A stretch of DNA of 18,820 nt from an uncultured Oscillospiraceae bacterium (lineage in GTDB: Bacteria; Bacillota; Clostridia; Oscillospirales; Oscillospiraceae), in the NCBI GenBank assembly GCA_934630555.1, contig CAKTXB010000008.1, forward strand, positions 1 to 18,820. The letters run 5' to 3'. Shown piece after piece: positions 6,964-15,200 of the stretch (position 1 is its first letter; each line of letters begins with the position of its first letter). The notes under the pieces are model-generated. The model saw only the letters and a list, made by a program, of their open reading frames with translations, was not told the origin of the DNA and did not search any database. The position numbers were made by a program, and so were the translations under genes.

Positions 6964-8553
6964 TTATAGTTCTGCGAACCGCGCCGCACCGTGCGTCTTG
7001 AGCCATGCCAGCAGCACCGCCGCCAGCACGCCCGTGACTGCCGTCACAAGGCCCAGATACAGGTGCACGTTCCAATGCAGCCCAAAGTACACCACCGCGA
7101 CCAACGCCACGTAGAGCCAGCCGCCCAGCAGCGTGATCGCCACCGGCATGGACTGTTTGATGGGCACAATTTCCCGCGTCCAGTGCAGATTCGGCATCTT
7201 CACACCAAGCGTCAGGCCAAGTACTGCCATCAGCACGCAGAATGCAGCAGTCACCAAGACGGCAAAGACGGCCTCCACTGCGCTCAAACGCAGTGCCGCC
7301 GCACCGCACACCACGCACAAAAGCACCATTGGGAGCGTAATGGTCAGCTGAACGGCGAGCTTTGCGCGCAGCACCTGCCACGGCTGCACCGGCAGCGACT
7401 GCGCCAGCCACAAGCTCCTGCCTTCCAGGGATACCGACGGCGCCGTCGTGTCATTCATGGTCGCCGCCGCGTTTATGACCGCCGTCAGCAGCACCAATAA
7501 AACATCCTTTGATGTGTCCAGCAGTTCCAGCTGCGTCAGCAGCGTCTGGCTCTTAACGAGCAGCAGCACCGCCAGCACGAGCAGCAGCAGCGTGCCCATG
7601 CCGCAGTTGAGCATATAGTTCGGGCTGCTGGTAAAACGGGCAAATTCCTTGCGCCGCAGCGCCGCGTCCGCGCTGGATGCCCGCGCTGGTTTTGCCCTGT
7701 GCACAGTCTTTCCCACGCGGCCGGTCGCCGTTGCAATGCCCAGAAAGCCGCGTGCCAGCTGCCGCCACAAAACCGCAAACAGCGCCAGCACCAGCAGTGC
7801 CAGCACCGCCATGGACAGCCAGTCACCATCGCCCGCGCGGCCAAAGACGTACATCGGCCACACGCTTTGCAGCTTAGCACTGTAGGTTTCCACATTGGCC
7901 AGCAGCGACTCCAGCGCCGACTGCGCCCGGAAGCAGACAAAATAATACGCGCCAAAGAACACAACGGACAAGAACACCGTGATAAAGCTCTTATTGCGCA
8001 GCCTCAGACTGATCTTCGCCACGACCCAGCCCAGAAAGCACGAGACCGTCAGCACAAAAACGGACAACAGTACCAAAAGCAGCACCGGTCCGACCACACG
8101 CCCCGCATTCAGCGGCGCAACGCAGTAATACACAATAACGGCCGGTAAGAATACCACACCGGAGTACAGCAGACCCATAAGGTACACGCTCAAAAGCCGC
8201 GACGCCATAATATCCCGTACCGGGATGGGCAGCGACAGCAGGAGGTCATTGTCCTTTGCCAAATACAGCGCCGCAAAGGTGTTGAACACACTGCCAAATG
8301 TGCCCAGCAGCAGCGCCAGCAGACCGATGAGCGCAAAATACAGCCACCCAAGCCCGGCCTGCGTCAGCGGCGCGCAGAATGCCAACGACAAAACGGTGAA
8401 CATGCCGCCAAGAAGCCCCACCATCAAAAGGCCGAACAGGACAAACAGTAAGATCGTTTTGCCCTTGGGGCGCGCCTTGTTTTTCTTGGCGTCGTAAAAA
8501 TAGGAGCGGAACAGCTCCGCCAGCTGTTTTTTCAGCAGAATTTTCAGCATCAT
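6964..8553 (-). CDS. ABC-2-type exporter permease subunit, about 12 membrane helices
   Basis: A 529-residue integral membrane protein with about twelve hydrophobic segments, grouped in two halves separated by a hydrophilic loop around residues 270-300 (rich in Arg, Lys and Ala). The N-terminus LLKKQLAELFRSYFYDAKKNKAR precedes the first helix. This is a recurrent Clostridia permease type paired with a single ATPase. It overlaps the ATPase gene by four bases (ATGA), and a terminator follows 13 bases or less after the stop, so the two form a complete bicistronic unit. Such pairs may export peptides, lipids or drugs, but the sequence does not reveal the substrate. No extracellular solute-binding protein is present, which fits export. 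The ABC-transporter role is firm; the cargo is unknown. Confidence 0.85.
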   Translation of the reverse strand: MMLKILLKKQLAELFRSYFYDAKKNKARPKGKTILLFVLFGLLMVGLLGGMFTVLSLAFCAPLTQAGLGWLYFALIGLLALLLGTFGSVFNTFAALYLAKDNDLLLSLPIPVRDIMASRLLSVYLMGLLYSGVVFLPAVIVYYCVAPLNAGRVVGPVLLLVLLSVFVLTVSCFLGWVVAKISLRLRNKSFITVFLSVVFFGAYYFVCFRAQSALESLLANVETYSAKLQSVWPMYVFGRAGDGDWLSMAVLALLVLALFAVLWRQLARGFLGIATATGRVGKTVHRAKPARASSADAALRRKEFARFTSSPNYMLNCGMGTLLLLVLAVLLLVKSQTLLTQLELLDTSKDVLLVLLTAVINAAATMNDTTAPSVSLEGRSLWLAQSLPVQPWQVLRAKLAVQLTITLPMVLLCVVCGAAALRLSAVEAVFAVLVTAAFCVLMAVLGLTLGVKMPNLHWTREIVPIKQSMPVAITLLGGWLYVALVAVVYFGLHWNVHLYLGLVTAVTGVLAAVLLAWLKTHGAARFAEL

Positions 8554-9257
8554 TCTGTCTCCAGCTCCAAAAAAACATCCTCCAGCGACGCGTCGCCGCG
8601 CACATCCTCCATGGTGCCGGAGCGGACGAGGCGGCCGTTTTTGATGATGGCCACTTTGTCACACAGCTTTTCCGCCACCTCCAGCACGTGTGTAGAGAAG
8701 AAAATAGCGCCGTCCGCATCACATACCTCGCGCATCATGCCCTTGAGCAGATGCGCCGCCTTCGGATCCAGACCAACAAACGGTTCATCCATGATGATCA
8801 GCCGCGGCGCATGCTGCCATGCGGCAATGATGGCCAGCTTCTGCTTCATGCCGTGCGAATACGCGGCAATGGGCTGCGCCAGGTCACCTGTCAGTTCAAA
8901 CAGCTGCGCGTATTTCTGCGTCCGCGCCAGCCGGGTCTGCGCGTCCACGCCGAAAATGTCGGCAATAAAATCCAGATACTGATACCCCGTCATGAACTCG
9001 TACAGATCAGGGTTATCCGGGATATAGGCCAGCTGACGCTTGCACGCCACCGGGTCTTTTTGAATAGACGTGCCGCCGATGGTGATCTCGCCGGAATCAA
9101 ACTGCAAAATGCCCACAACGGATCTGAGCGTCGTAGTCTTTCCCGCACCGTTGTGGCCGATGAAGCCGTAGATCTCACCCGGTGCAATGTGCAGGCTCAA
9201 ATCATCTACGGCCTTTTTCTCACCGTAGACCTTGGTCAAATGGTCAATGTGCAACAT
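8550..9257 (-). CDS. ABC transporter ATP-binding protein (ABC-2 exporter type)
   Basis: The 235-residue nucleotide-binding subunit that powers the adjacent permease. Visible elements are Walker A GHNGAGKTT (34-42), the signature region YSHGMKQK (133-140), Walker B LIIMDEP (153-159), the D-loop GLDP (162-165) and the switch histidine in FSTHVLE (His190). The signature departs from LSGGQ, as it does in many exporters of the CcmA/YhaQ-like group, where SxGMKQ is common. Sequence ends in LEDVFLELETE, the usual C-terminus of this group. It overlaps the permease gene by four bases at an ATGATG junction. A minus-strand promoter at 9306-9334 drives the pair. No regulator gene lies next to it. Confidence 0.94.
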   Translation of the reverse strand: MLHIDHLTKVYGEKKAVDDLSLHIAPGEIYGFIGHNGAGKTTTLRSVVGILQFDSGEITIGGTSIQKDPVACKRQLAYIPDNPDLYEFMTGYQYLDFIADIFGVDAQTRLARTQKYAQLFELTGDLAQPIAAYSHGMKQKLAIIAAWQHAPRLIIMDEPFVGLDPKAAHLLKGMMREVCDADGAIFFSTHVLEVAEKLCDKVAIIKNGRLVRSGTMEDVRGDASLEDVFLELETE

Positions 9258-9305
9258 GCCTTTCCCTCATCTTTCCCCGTCGTCTGTTCGGCTTTCTATG
9301 AAAAA

Positions 9306-9334
9306 AGTATACTGCCGCACACACACGATGTAAA
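9306..9334 (-). promoter_or_regulatory. Sigma-A promoter of the ABC exporter operon
   Basis: Minus strand TTTACA (9334-9329), a 17-base spacer containing an alternating GT run, and TATACT (9311-9306). The start would fall near 9299, about 40 bases before the ATPase ATG. Confidence 0.85.
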
Positions 9335-9370
9335 GAAACCAAATTCTTAAGATTCATAAAGGCATAAAAG

Positions 9371-9404
9371 CGCGGAGGACCTGCAATGAAGTTCTCCGCG
9401 TTTT
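9371..9404 (-). terminator. Hairpin terminator after the aldolase-kinase operon
   Basis: Inverted repeat CGCGGAGGAC (9371-9380) and GTTCTCCGCG (9391-9400) with a ten-base loop, 20 bases after the kinase stop codon. The plus strand pairs over ten bases with one G-T wobble; the minus strand pairs the same with one A-C mismatch. Short T-runs follow on both sides (TTTT on plus; CTTTTA on minus), so it is a modest terminator for the minus-strand operon. Confidence 0.65.
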
Positions 9405-9421
9405 CTGGAAATCAAATTATG

Positions 9422-10360
9422 TTACAGTTCGCCGCGCATCCGTGCCAGCACCTGCTCCGGGCCGGTGATGGCCTGATTGGCTCCCTTGTGCTCCACAGCA
9501 ATAGAACCCGCCGCGCAGGCAAAGCGCGCGCACTCCAGAACATCCCAGCCGCGTGTTTTGGCGTACAGAAACGCGCCGACAAACGTGTCGCCCGCGCCGG
9601 TCGTGTCCACACAGCGGCACGGATAAGACGCTACAAAGTCCTCAACGCCGTCGGCTGACACGTAGCATCCCTTGCTGCCGAGCTTAATGACGCAGTTCTT
9701 TGCACCAAGCGCGTGCAGTTCCGCCGCCATGCGCGGTGCGTCACCCTGTACGCCCGTGAGCCACTCAGCCTCCCATTCGCTCGGCAGCAGATAGTCCGTC
9801 AGCGGCAGGCAATCTTTTAGCTTGCTTCGGTCATAGTCAACGTTACCGATCCGCAGATCCATGGCCGTCAGCGCGCCGGCTGCCTTGGCCCGTTCCAGCA
9901 GACGCCTTGTGCCCGCCCCGTCAAACCGCGGCAGTGCCAGAGCACCGCCGATACAGACGATCCTGGCCTCCTCCACGGCCTGCGTGTCCAGATCCTCATA
10001 CCGGAACGCCAGATTATGCCCCGGCTGGTAGATAAAATGCCGCTCCCGCGCCGCATCGAGCAGGATGATGCTCAGTGCTGTCGGCGCGTCCACGCGCTGT
10101 TCATAGGCTGTCACGCTGTGACTCTGCACGAGCGCAAGCAGGCTGTCGCCCAGGCCATCGTTTCCCAGCGCGCCCACAAGCGCCGTGCGCGCGCCAAGCT
10201 GTGAGAGCACAATGGCCTCATTCAGCGCATCACCGCCCGGCAGCAGCTGCACCCCGTCTACCAGCGTCAGATCGCGCGTAAAAATTTTCTCGTCCAGCAC
10301 CTCCGGCACCACAAGGTCAAGCGTCTGCAGCCCGACCGTCACCACGTCAAACCGCTTCAT
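9422..10360 (-). CDS. PfkB-family carbohydrate kinase
   Basis: A 312-residue ribokinase-like kinase that phosphorylates a sugar or sugar phosphate with ATP. The substrate-side glycine pair and asparagine are in PGGDALNEA (41-49), followed by LGARTALVGALGNDGLG (55-71). The second signature, DTTGAGDTFVGAF (252-264), carries the anion hole and the catalytic base Asp258. The frame stays open to 10726, but that extension overlaps the aldolase gene in another frame; the ATG at 10360 lies one base after the aldolase stop and gives normal family length. The partner aldolase cleaves ketose bisphosphates, so a 1-phosphofructokinase, tagatose-6-phosphate kinase or a kinase for a rarer ketose phosphate would fit. 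The sequence does not choose among these. Confidence 0.9.
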   Translation of the reverse strand: MKRFDVVTVGLQTLDLVVPEVLDEKIFTRDLTLVDGVQLLPGGDALNEAIVLSQLGARTALVGALGNDGLGDSLLALVQSHSVTAYEQRVDAPTALSIILLDAARERHFIYQPGHNLAFRYEDLDTQAVEEARIVCIGGALALPRFDGAGTRRLLERAKAAGALTAMDLRIGNVDYDRSKLKDCLPLTDYLLPSEWEAEWLTGVQGDAPRMAAELHALGAKNCVIKLGSKGCYVSADGVEDFVASYPCRCVDTTGAGDTFVGAFLYAKTRGWDVLECARFACAAGSIAVEHKGANQAITGPEQVLARMRGEL

Positions 10361-10361
10361 A

Positions 10362-11198
10362 TCAGGCTTTCCCGCAGCTGCCGAACACGCGCAGCTTTTC
10401 TTCCGTGGCCTTGACCATGGCCGTTTCGGCCAGTTGACACAGATCCACATACGCCGCGTCGGGATTGTCGCTGATCGCCTTCTTGGCAGCCAGAATGACA
10501 TCGGTATAAACATTGATCTTGCTGATGCCGCCGTCCACTGTGTTGCGGAAATCGTCATCAGACAAGCCGGAACCGCCATGCAGCACCAGCGGCACGGAAA
10601 CCGTCTTGCGGATCTCGCGCAGACGCGGGATGTCCAGCTTCGGCGTCGCCTTATACACGCCGTGGCACGTGCCAATGGAAACGGCCAGGAAGTCCGCGCC
10701 CGTGCGATCCACAAAGTCCTTGGCATCCTGCGGCTCGGTGTAGATCATGGCGTCCTGCACGCCATTTTCATTGGCAAGACCGCCCACGCTGCCAAGCTCG
10801 CATTCTACACCCGCGCCCATGGCGTGCGCGATCTTTACGATCTCCGCTGACTTGCGGATGTTGTCCTCGTGGTCTGCTTCCCGTGAGCCGTCATACATGA
10901 CCGAGCCAAAGCCGCAGCGCAGCGCCTGCATAAGCGTTTCAAAATGATAGGAATGGTCCAGATGCACCGCAACGGGCACCTTGGCCTTTCTGGCCTCTTC
11001 CAGCATCAGCGTGCCGATCCAGTCAAAATTGCCATACGGCAGCAGCACTTCCGCCGTGCCGATGATAATGGGCGACCGGCATTCCTCCGCCGCGCGGATA
11101 TAGGCGCGCGTCATCTCCATGTTCACAGTGTTGAAGTAGCCCACGCCATACTTCTTCTCCTGCGCGTCGGCCAGAATTTCCTTCATTGTATACAGCAT
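10362..11198 (-). CDS. Class II ketose-bisphosphate aldolase (Fba/GatY/KbaY family)
   Basis: A 278-residue zinc-dependent aldolase that splits a ketose 1,6-bisphosphate into dihydroxyacetone phosphate and an aldehyde phosphate. Catalytic Asp81 and zinc-ligand His82 are in VAVHLDHSYHFE. MYDGSREADHEDNI (101-114), Glu134 in ECELGSVGG, zinc ligands His179 (GTCHGVY) and His207 (VLHGGSGL), and the phosphate-binding KINVYTD (227-233) complete the active site. Length and motifs fit the FbaA/GatY/IolJ branch, so the substrate may be fructose, tagatose or a related bisphosphate. The ATG is ten bases after GGAGG. The kinase gene follows one base after its stop, so both steps are made together; a DeoR-type regulator is divergent. 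No transporter gene is present in this module. Confidence 0.94.
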   Translation of the reverse strand: MLYTMKEILADAQEKKYGVGYFNTVNMEMTRAYIRAAEECRSPIIIGTAEVLLPYGNFDWIGTLMLEEARKAKVPVAVHLDHSYHFETLMQALRCGFGSVMYDGSREADHEDNIRKSAEIVKIAHAMGAGVECELGSVGGLANENGVQDAMIYTEPQDAKDFVDRTGADFLAVSIGTCHGVYKATPKLDIPRLREIRKTVSVPLVLHGGSGLSDDDFRNTVDGGISKINVYTDVILAAKKAISDNPDAAYVDLCQLAETAMVKATEEKLRVFGSCGKA

Positions 11199-11287
11199 AC
11201 CGTTTCATCCTCCATGTGAATTTCATCTTGCAATACCTTGCGATCAAGTTTTAAACAGCAACATATTGCACGTTTTTCTATATGCCA

Positions 11288-11316
11288 AGTGTAGCACGCA
11301 GAAAAAAAGTTGTAAA
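11288..11316 (-). promoter_or_regulatory. Promoter of the aldolase-kinase operon
   Basis: Minus strand TTTACA (11316-11311), a 17-base spacer and TACACT (11293-11288), giving a start near 11281 and a leader of about 80 bases. The -10 box departs from TATAAT at two positions, which is compatible with a regulated promoter. Confidence 0.7.
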
Positions 11317-11332
11317 TCGTTGTTTTTTACAA
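11310..11332. repeat. Inverted repeat over the aldolase operon -35 box, candidate operator
   Basis: TTGTAAA (11310-11316), nine bases, TTTACAA (11326-11332): a perfect seven-base inverted repeat whose left arm coincides with the -35 box of the aldolase promoter. A dimeric regulator bound here would block transcription. The DeoR-family protein encoded alongside is the natural candidate; this is inference. Confidence 0.45.
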
Positions 11333-11400
11333 GAATACAGCTGTGAACCACAGATATTTTATAGATTTGCATTATTTTACATAGTTTCACAAGTTTTATC

Positions 11401-11428
11401 TTGCAAAACATGGCGTTTCTGCTATACT
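11401..11428 (+). promoter_or_regulatory. Promoter of the DeoR-family regulator gene
   Basis: Plus strand TTGCAA (11401-11406), a 16-base spacer and TATACT (11423-11428). It is followed by AAGGAGGG (11443-11450) and the ATG at 11458, so the leader is only about 20 bases long. Confidence 0.78.
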
Positions 11429-11457
11429 GAGACCACAAGATCAAGGAGGGATGTGCC

Positions 11458-12222
11458 ATGGCAGTCCGGGAAACCGCCAAGCGCCGCCGCGCGCTGGCAG
11501 AGCTTCTGATGGCAGACGGCAGCGTGCAGATCGGTGCGCTGGCTGAACAGTTTCAGGTATCACGCGAAACGATCCGCAAGGATCTTATCTTTTTGGAGCA
11601 GTCCGGCGTTGGCACGCGCAGCCGCGGCGGGGCACTGGTCATCGGCACAGCCGTTGAGCCGCCGCTCACAGCACGCAGCGTGGAAAATGTGGAAAAAAAG
11701 CGCGCCATCGCACGCGCGGCGCTGGAGCTTGTGCCAGACGGCGGCACCATTCTGCTCGACTCCGGCAGCACCATCAATGAATTTGCGCGTCTTTTGTGCC
11801 AGCGCAGCGGTCTGACCATCATCACAAATTCCGCGCAGATCCCCACCATTCTTGCCGGCAGTGGCAATACCGTGCTGGCCCTCGGCGGCCAGATGCGTCC
11901 GCTCAGCATGGCCTGCGTGGGGATGTGGACACTTGCCGCGCTGCAATCGCTCCGCGCCGACCTGGCTGTGCTCGGTACAAACGGCATCCTGCACCACACT
12001 GGCCCATGCACCTCCGTCTATTCAGAGGCCGAGGTCAAAAAAACCATGCTCCAGCGCGCCAGCCGCTGCGCCGTTTTGTGTGACAGCAGCAAATTTGCTG
12101 AGGAGTCCATCATCCAGCTGGCGGACTGGTCGCAGATCTCCTGTCTTGTGACCGATGGCGCAGCGCCGCTGGAAACGCTGCAGAAGATCCGGCGATCCAC
12201 CCGCGTGCTTGTTGCACGCTGA
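11458..12222 (+). CDS. DeoR-family transcriptional regulator of sugar metabolism
   Basis: A 254-residue repressor-type regulator. Residues 6-60 form the DeoR winged helix, with the recognition segment VSRETIRKDLIFLEQSGVGTRSRGGAL (34-60). Residues about 75-235 are the DeoRC sensor domain, an ISOCOT fold that binds a phosphorylated sugar. Its hallmarks LLDSGSTINEFARLL (99-113), ITNS (122-125), LGTNGI (172-177) and CDSSKF (208-213) are all there. It is the only recognised plus-strand gene and is divergent from the aldolase-kinase operon, which it most likely represses until a sugar phosphate accumulates. The start ATG follows a strong AAGGAGGG by seven bases. Family assignment is firm; effector and target are inferred from position. 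Confidence 0.93.
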   Translation: MAVRETAKRRRALAELLMADGSVQIGALAEQFQVSRETIRKDLIFLEQSGVGTRSRGGALVIGTAVEPPLTARSVENVEKKRAIARAALELVPDGGTILLDSGSTINEFARLLCQRSGLTIITNSAQIPTILAGSGNTVLALGGQMRPLSMACVGMWTLAALQSLRADLAVLGTNGILHHTGPCTSVYSEAEVKKTMLQRASRCAVLCDSSKFAEESIIQLADWSQISCLVTDGAAPLETLQKIRRSTRVLVAR

Positions 12223-12227
12223 GCCAT

Positions 12228-12270
12228 TATAAAAAACCACCCTGTCCAGTGGACAGGGTGGTTTTTATAA
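12228..12270. terminator. Bidirectional terminator between convergent deoR-type gene and phospholipase gene
   Basis: A long near-perfect inverted repeat: CCACCCTGTCC (12237-12247), loop AGT, GGACAGGGTGG (12251-12261), flanked by A-runs on the left and T-runs on the right that are themselves complementary. It follows the regulator stop by five bases on the plus strand and the phospholipase stop by two bases on the minus strand, so it serves both genes. Confidence 0.95.
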
Positions 12271-12272
12271 GC

Positions 12273-15200
12273 TCAGAGCGCCACATCCAGCGCTGCAAAG
12301 CGCTGCAGCAGCGCGGCAGCCTGCGCACGTGTTGTGCTGTCCTTCGGCAGAAGTTTTCCATTCGCGCCGGTCACGATCCCCTGCTCCACGGCCCATGCCA
12401 TGGCCTGCATTGCGTAGGGTGCAACTGTATCCGCATCTGTATGATCCGTCAGGCTGCCTGCAGTCTGCGGCGATCCGGCACAACGCCACAAAATTGTAAC
12501 AAGCTGCTCCCGCGAGATGCTGACATTGGGTGCAAACACGCCCGCCGCCGTGCCGGTCACAATTCCGTTCTGCGCAGCCCATGCAACAGCCTGTGCATAC
12601 CAGCTGCCGGACACAACGTCACCAAAGCTGTCATTTGAAGCCGCCGGACTGTCTGCCATGCGCCACAGCAGTGTCACGAGCATGGCGCGGCTGAGCGGTC
12701 GTTCCGGTGCAAACTGTGTGTCTGACACGCCGGTCATATATCCGTTCCCCCAGGCCCAGCGGATCGCCTCCTGCGCCCAATGGCTGTGCGATACATCGCC
12801 AAACGGCAACATATCCGCTGCATTCTCTGCTTCTGCCTGCTCCGGCTGGCGGCGCGGACCGGAGGAACCGCTCGGCGCATTTTCCGGCACGACCTCGTCG
12901 CCCTCTGCAATTTGGTAATACTCTGCCCGTGTGCCCGTCAGTTCCAGCGCACCGCTCTCACCGATGGCCGCTTCAATATCATCCCCCTCCAACACATTGC
13001 CAAGAACAGGATGCCAACTTCCGTTTGCATACGTCCAGTCTATTGTGACTGTTCGTTTAACAAGCCACGTGCCAAGCTGTACATTCGCGTCATAGTTTGG
13101 GAATTCATCCTCTGGGTCAATTTGCTTCCCCGACCGCAAGCCGATCGTGCCGCTGGCCAGTTCCAATGTAGACGGCACACCGGGCCATTGGATCTCCGTA
13201 CCGTCATCATATTTCAGCACCCATGTCAGGTTGTATTTTTCAATCGTTTCATTGATTTTCGCCAAGTCACTGGCCAGTAAATAGCCGCCTGCTGTCACAG
13301 AGAGGTCACTGCGGCTGAACACGCCGCCGTATTCCACCTCATAGTTTTCAATTTTAATGGGCAGCGGCCGCCGGGATACCGTCACATTCACTGTACCCTC
13401 TATAGCCTCCGAGCCATCCGCCGGAATGAACCAGAGCTTCTGCTCTCCGCTTTCAGCCACGGTCAGCAGCATATCCGGGTCGTCAAACTCAAACCGTCCC
13501 GCACGGCTGCTGGTATCCTGCTGTGCAAAATGCAGCGTCGCTTCACCTAACACATAACCATATGTCAGCTCCGCAGAATCCGGCCAGATAATGTCCGCCG
13601 TATTGGGCGAGCGGTTGCTTTGTACCATGGCCTGTGCTGCGTCAGCATCACCGGACACATATGCCCGCTCTTCGGACAATGCCGCAAGCACTGCCGCCTT
13701 ATCCTCATCTATCTCATCCGTGCTTTGCGGCATCGCTATGACCATCGTGTTTTTCATACCGGCAGAGCTGGAAAAATCATTGTGGTCAATGATGCGCCGC
13801 GCCAACTGCTTGTTTACATAATCCATTACCACAATACCCGACCGTGCAATATTGCCGGCCTCTTTCGTACCCGGGGTAAAGATGGGGTTCGTATACAAAA
13901 TGTTGTTCATGAACTTGGCTGCGCCCAGTGGTGTTGCACCACCCGTGTCACTGGTCGTCTTGCTGATGTAGTTGAACACAAAGTCCGTCTGCTCTGGTAC
14001 GACATAGTGCTGTTTGCTCTTCGCGTCCAGCAGATATTTCTGTCCATTCAGCTGGTAGAGCGTGTTGAATACCTGCATTACCTTGTTCGTATCACTGCAC
14101 TCGTAGTCATCCTGCACATACACGTGCGTACCGCTGTCGCTGTCGGTGATTTTCTGTGCCAGATGGATCTCATCGTCATAGCGGTCATCCCATTTCGCCA
14201 GATTGGGGCCGGCATAGGAACAGACAAGCTGTTTGTCCTCGATCGTATGATATGTGCCGGGGTAGCCACTGCCGGAGAGCATGAATGTATGGCCAAAATC
14301 AATTCGGCTGAGCAATACGATTTTTCCGCGTGTTTGTCCAAGGCGCGGACTCTCAAATTCCTGCCGCATCTGCGCAATGGCCTTCTCTGCTGCGTCATGA
14401 TCATGCTTCTGCGGCGCATCGGCCCACTGATAGAAATAATCCTTCGTGGCGTCGTTCTTCAAATAATCCAGCAGGATATTCTGCACAAACTCCTGCGATA
14501 CAATATTTGAACCGCCGTCCACCTTTAATGTCATCAAGACCGTTTCCGTCGGATGCTCTTTCAAAAACGCGATCACTGTGTCCAGTGCCATACGCAGCGT
14601 CTTATTTTCCGCATTTCCGCCATGATCCGGCGTGTGACACACAAATGTTTTGCTGCCATGCACCAGCACCATGTCGCGCACATCGTCATTCCATGCCGTG
14701 CGGATGTCCAGCGAACGGATCCCGGCATAGAGCTGTTCTTGAATAAAATACTTCTGACACGACACCACGTTCATGCTGGAATTCCAACTGCCCTCCACAT
14801 TGGCCGTGCCGGAATCATGTGTGCCGGGGATGTTGATCTGTGCCAGATACCGGTCATCTGGCAGTAACCCCATCCAGTTGGCATACTTATCTTCACTGCC
14901 AGCCGCGTCGCGGTTCAAAACCTGAATACGCCAGCGGAAAGCGAAATTGCTCTGCACTACATTGCAGCCCTGCTCGCTCCAGGAATTGTCATGCTTTTTG
15001 TTCTTACTGCAGTCATTTCTCGGGTTTTGAAAATAGTTTTCCGGAACCAGATATTGTCCTGAGTTTTTGTTGCAAATATAAAATGTTTCCGGGTCTCCGT
15101 CATTGTCCTGCTCCAAATAAAACCACTGAGAAGCTGACTTTTTGTAGCTCCATACGTGCAGATTCGCGCCGGACTTTTTGCTGCGTCCTTCAATATCCCA

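Larger units (their letters stand above)
11221..11408. repeat. Pair of near-identical 15-base repeats flanking the fba/deoR divergent promoters
   Basis: TTTCATCTTGCAATA (11221-11235) and TTTTATCTTGCAAAA (11394-11408) agree at 13 of 15 positions in the same orientation. The first is in the untranslated leader of the aldolase gene; the second overlaps the -35 box of the regulator gene. Placement at both promoters is what would be expected of operators for the divergently encoded DeoR-family protein, but the AT-rich context makes chance similarity possible. Confidence 0.4.

Noticed and set aside
10361..10726. A 5' extension of the PfkB kinase frame into the aldolase gene
   Set aside because: The extension is an out-of-frame reading of conserved aldolase sequence; the ATG at 10360 starts one base after the aldolase stop and gives the normal kinase length.
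13620..14510. A 296-codon plus-strand frame opposite the phospholipase gene
   Set aside because: It is antisense to the PI-PLC X domain with its catalytic motifs and has no family resemblance.
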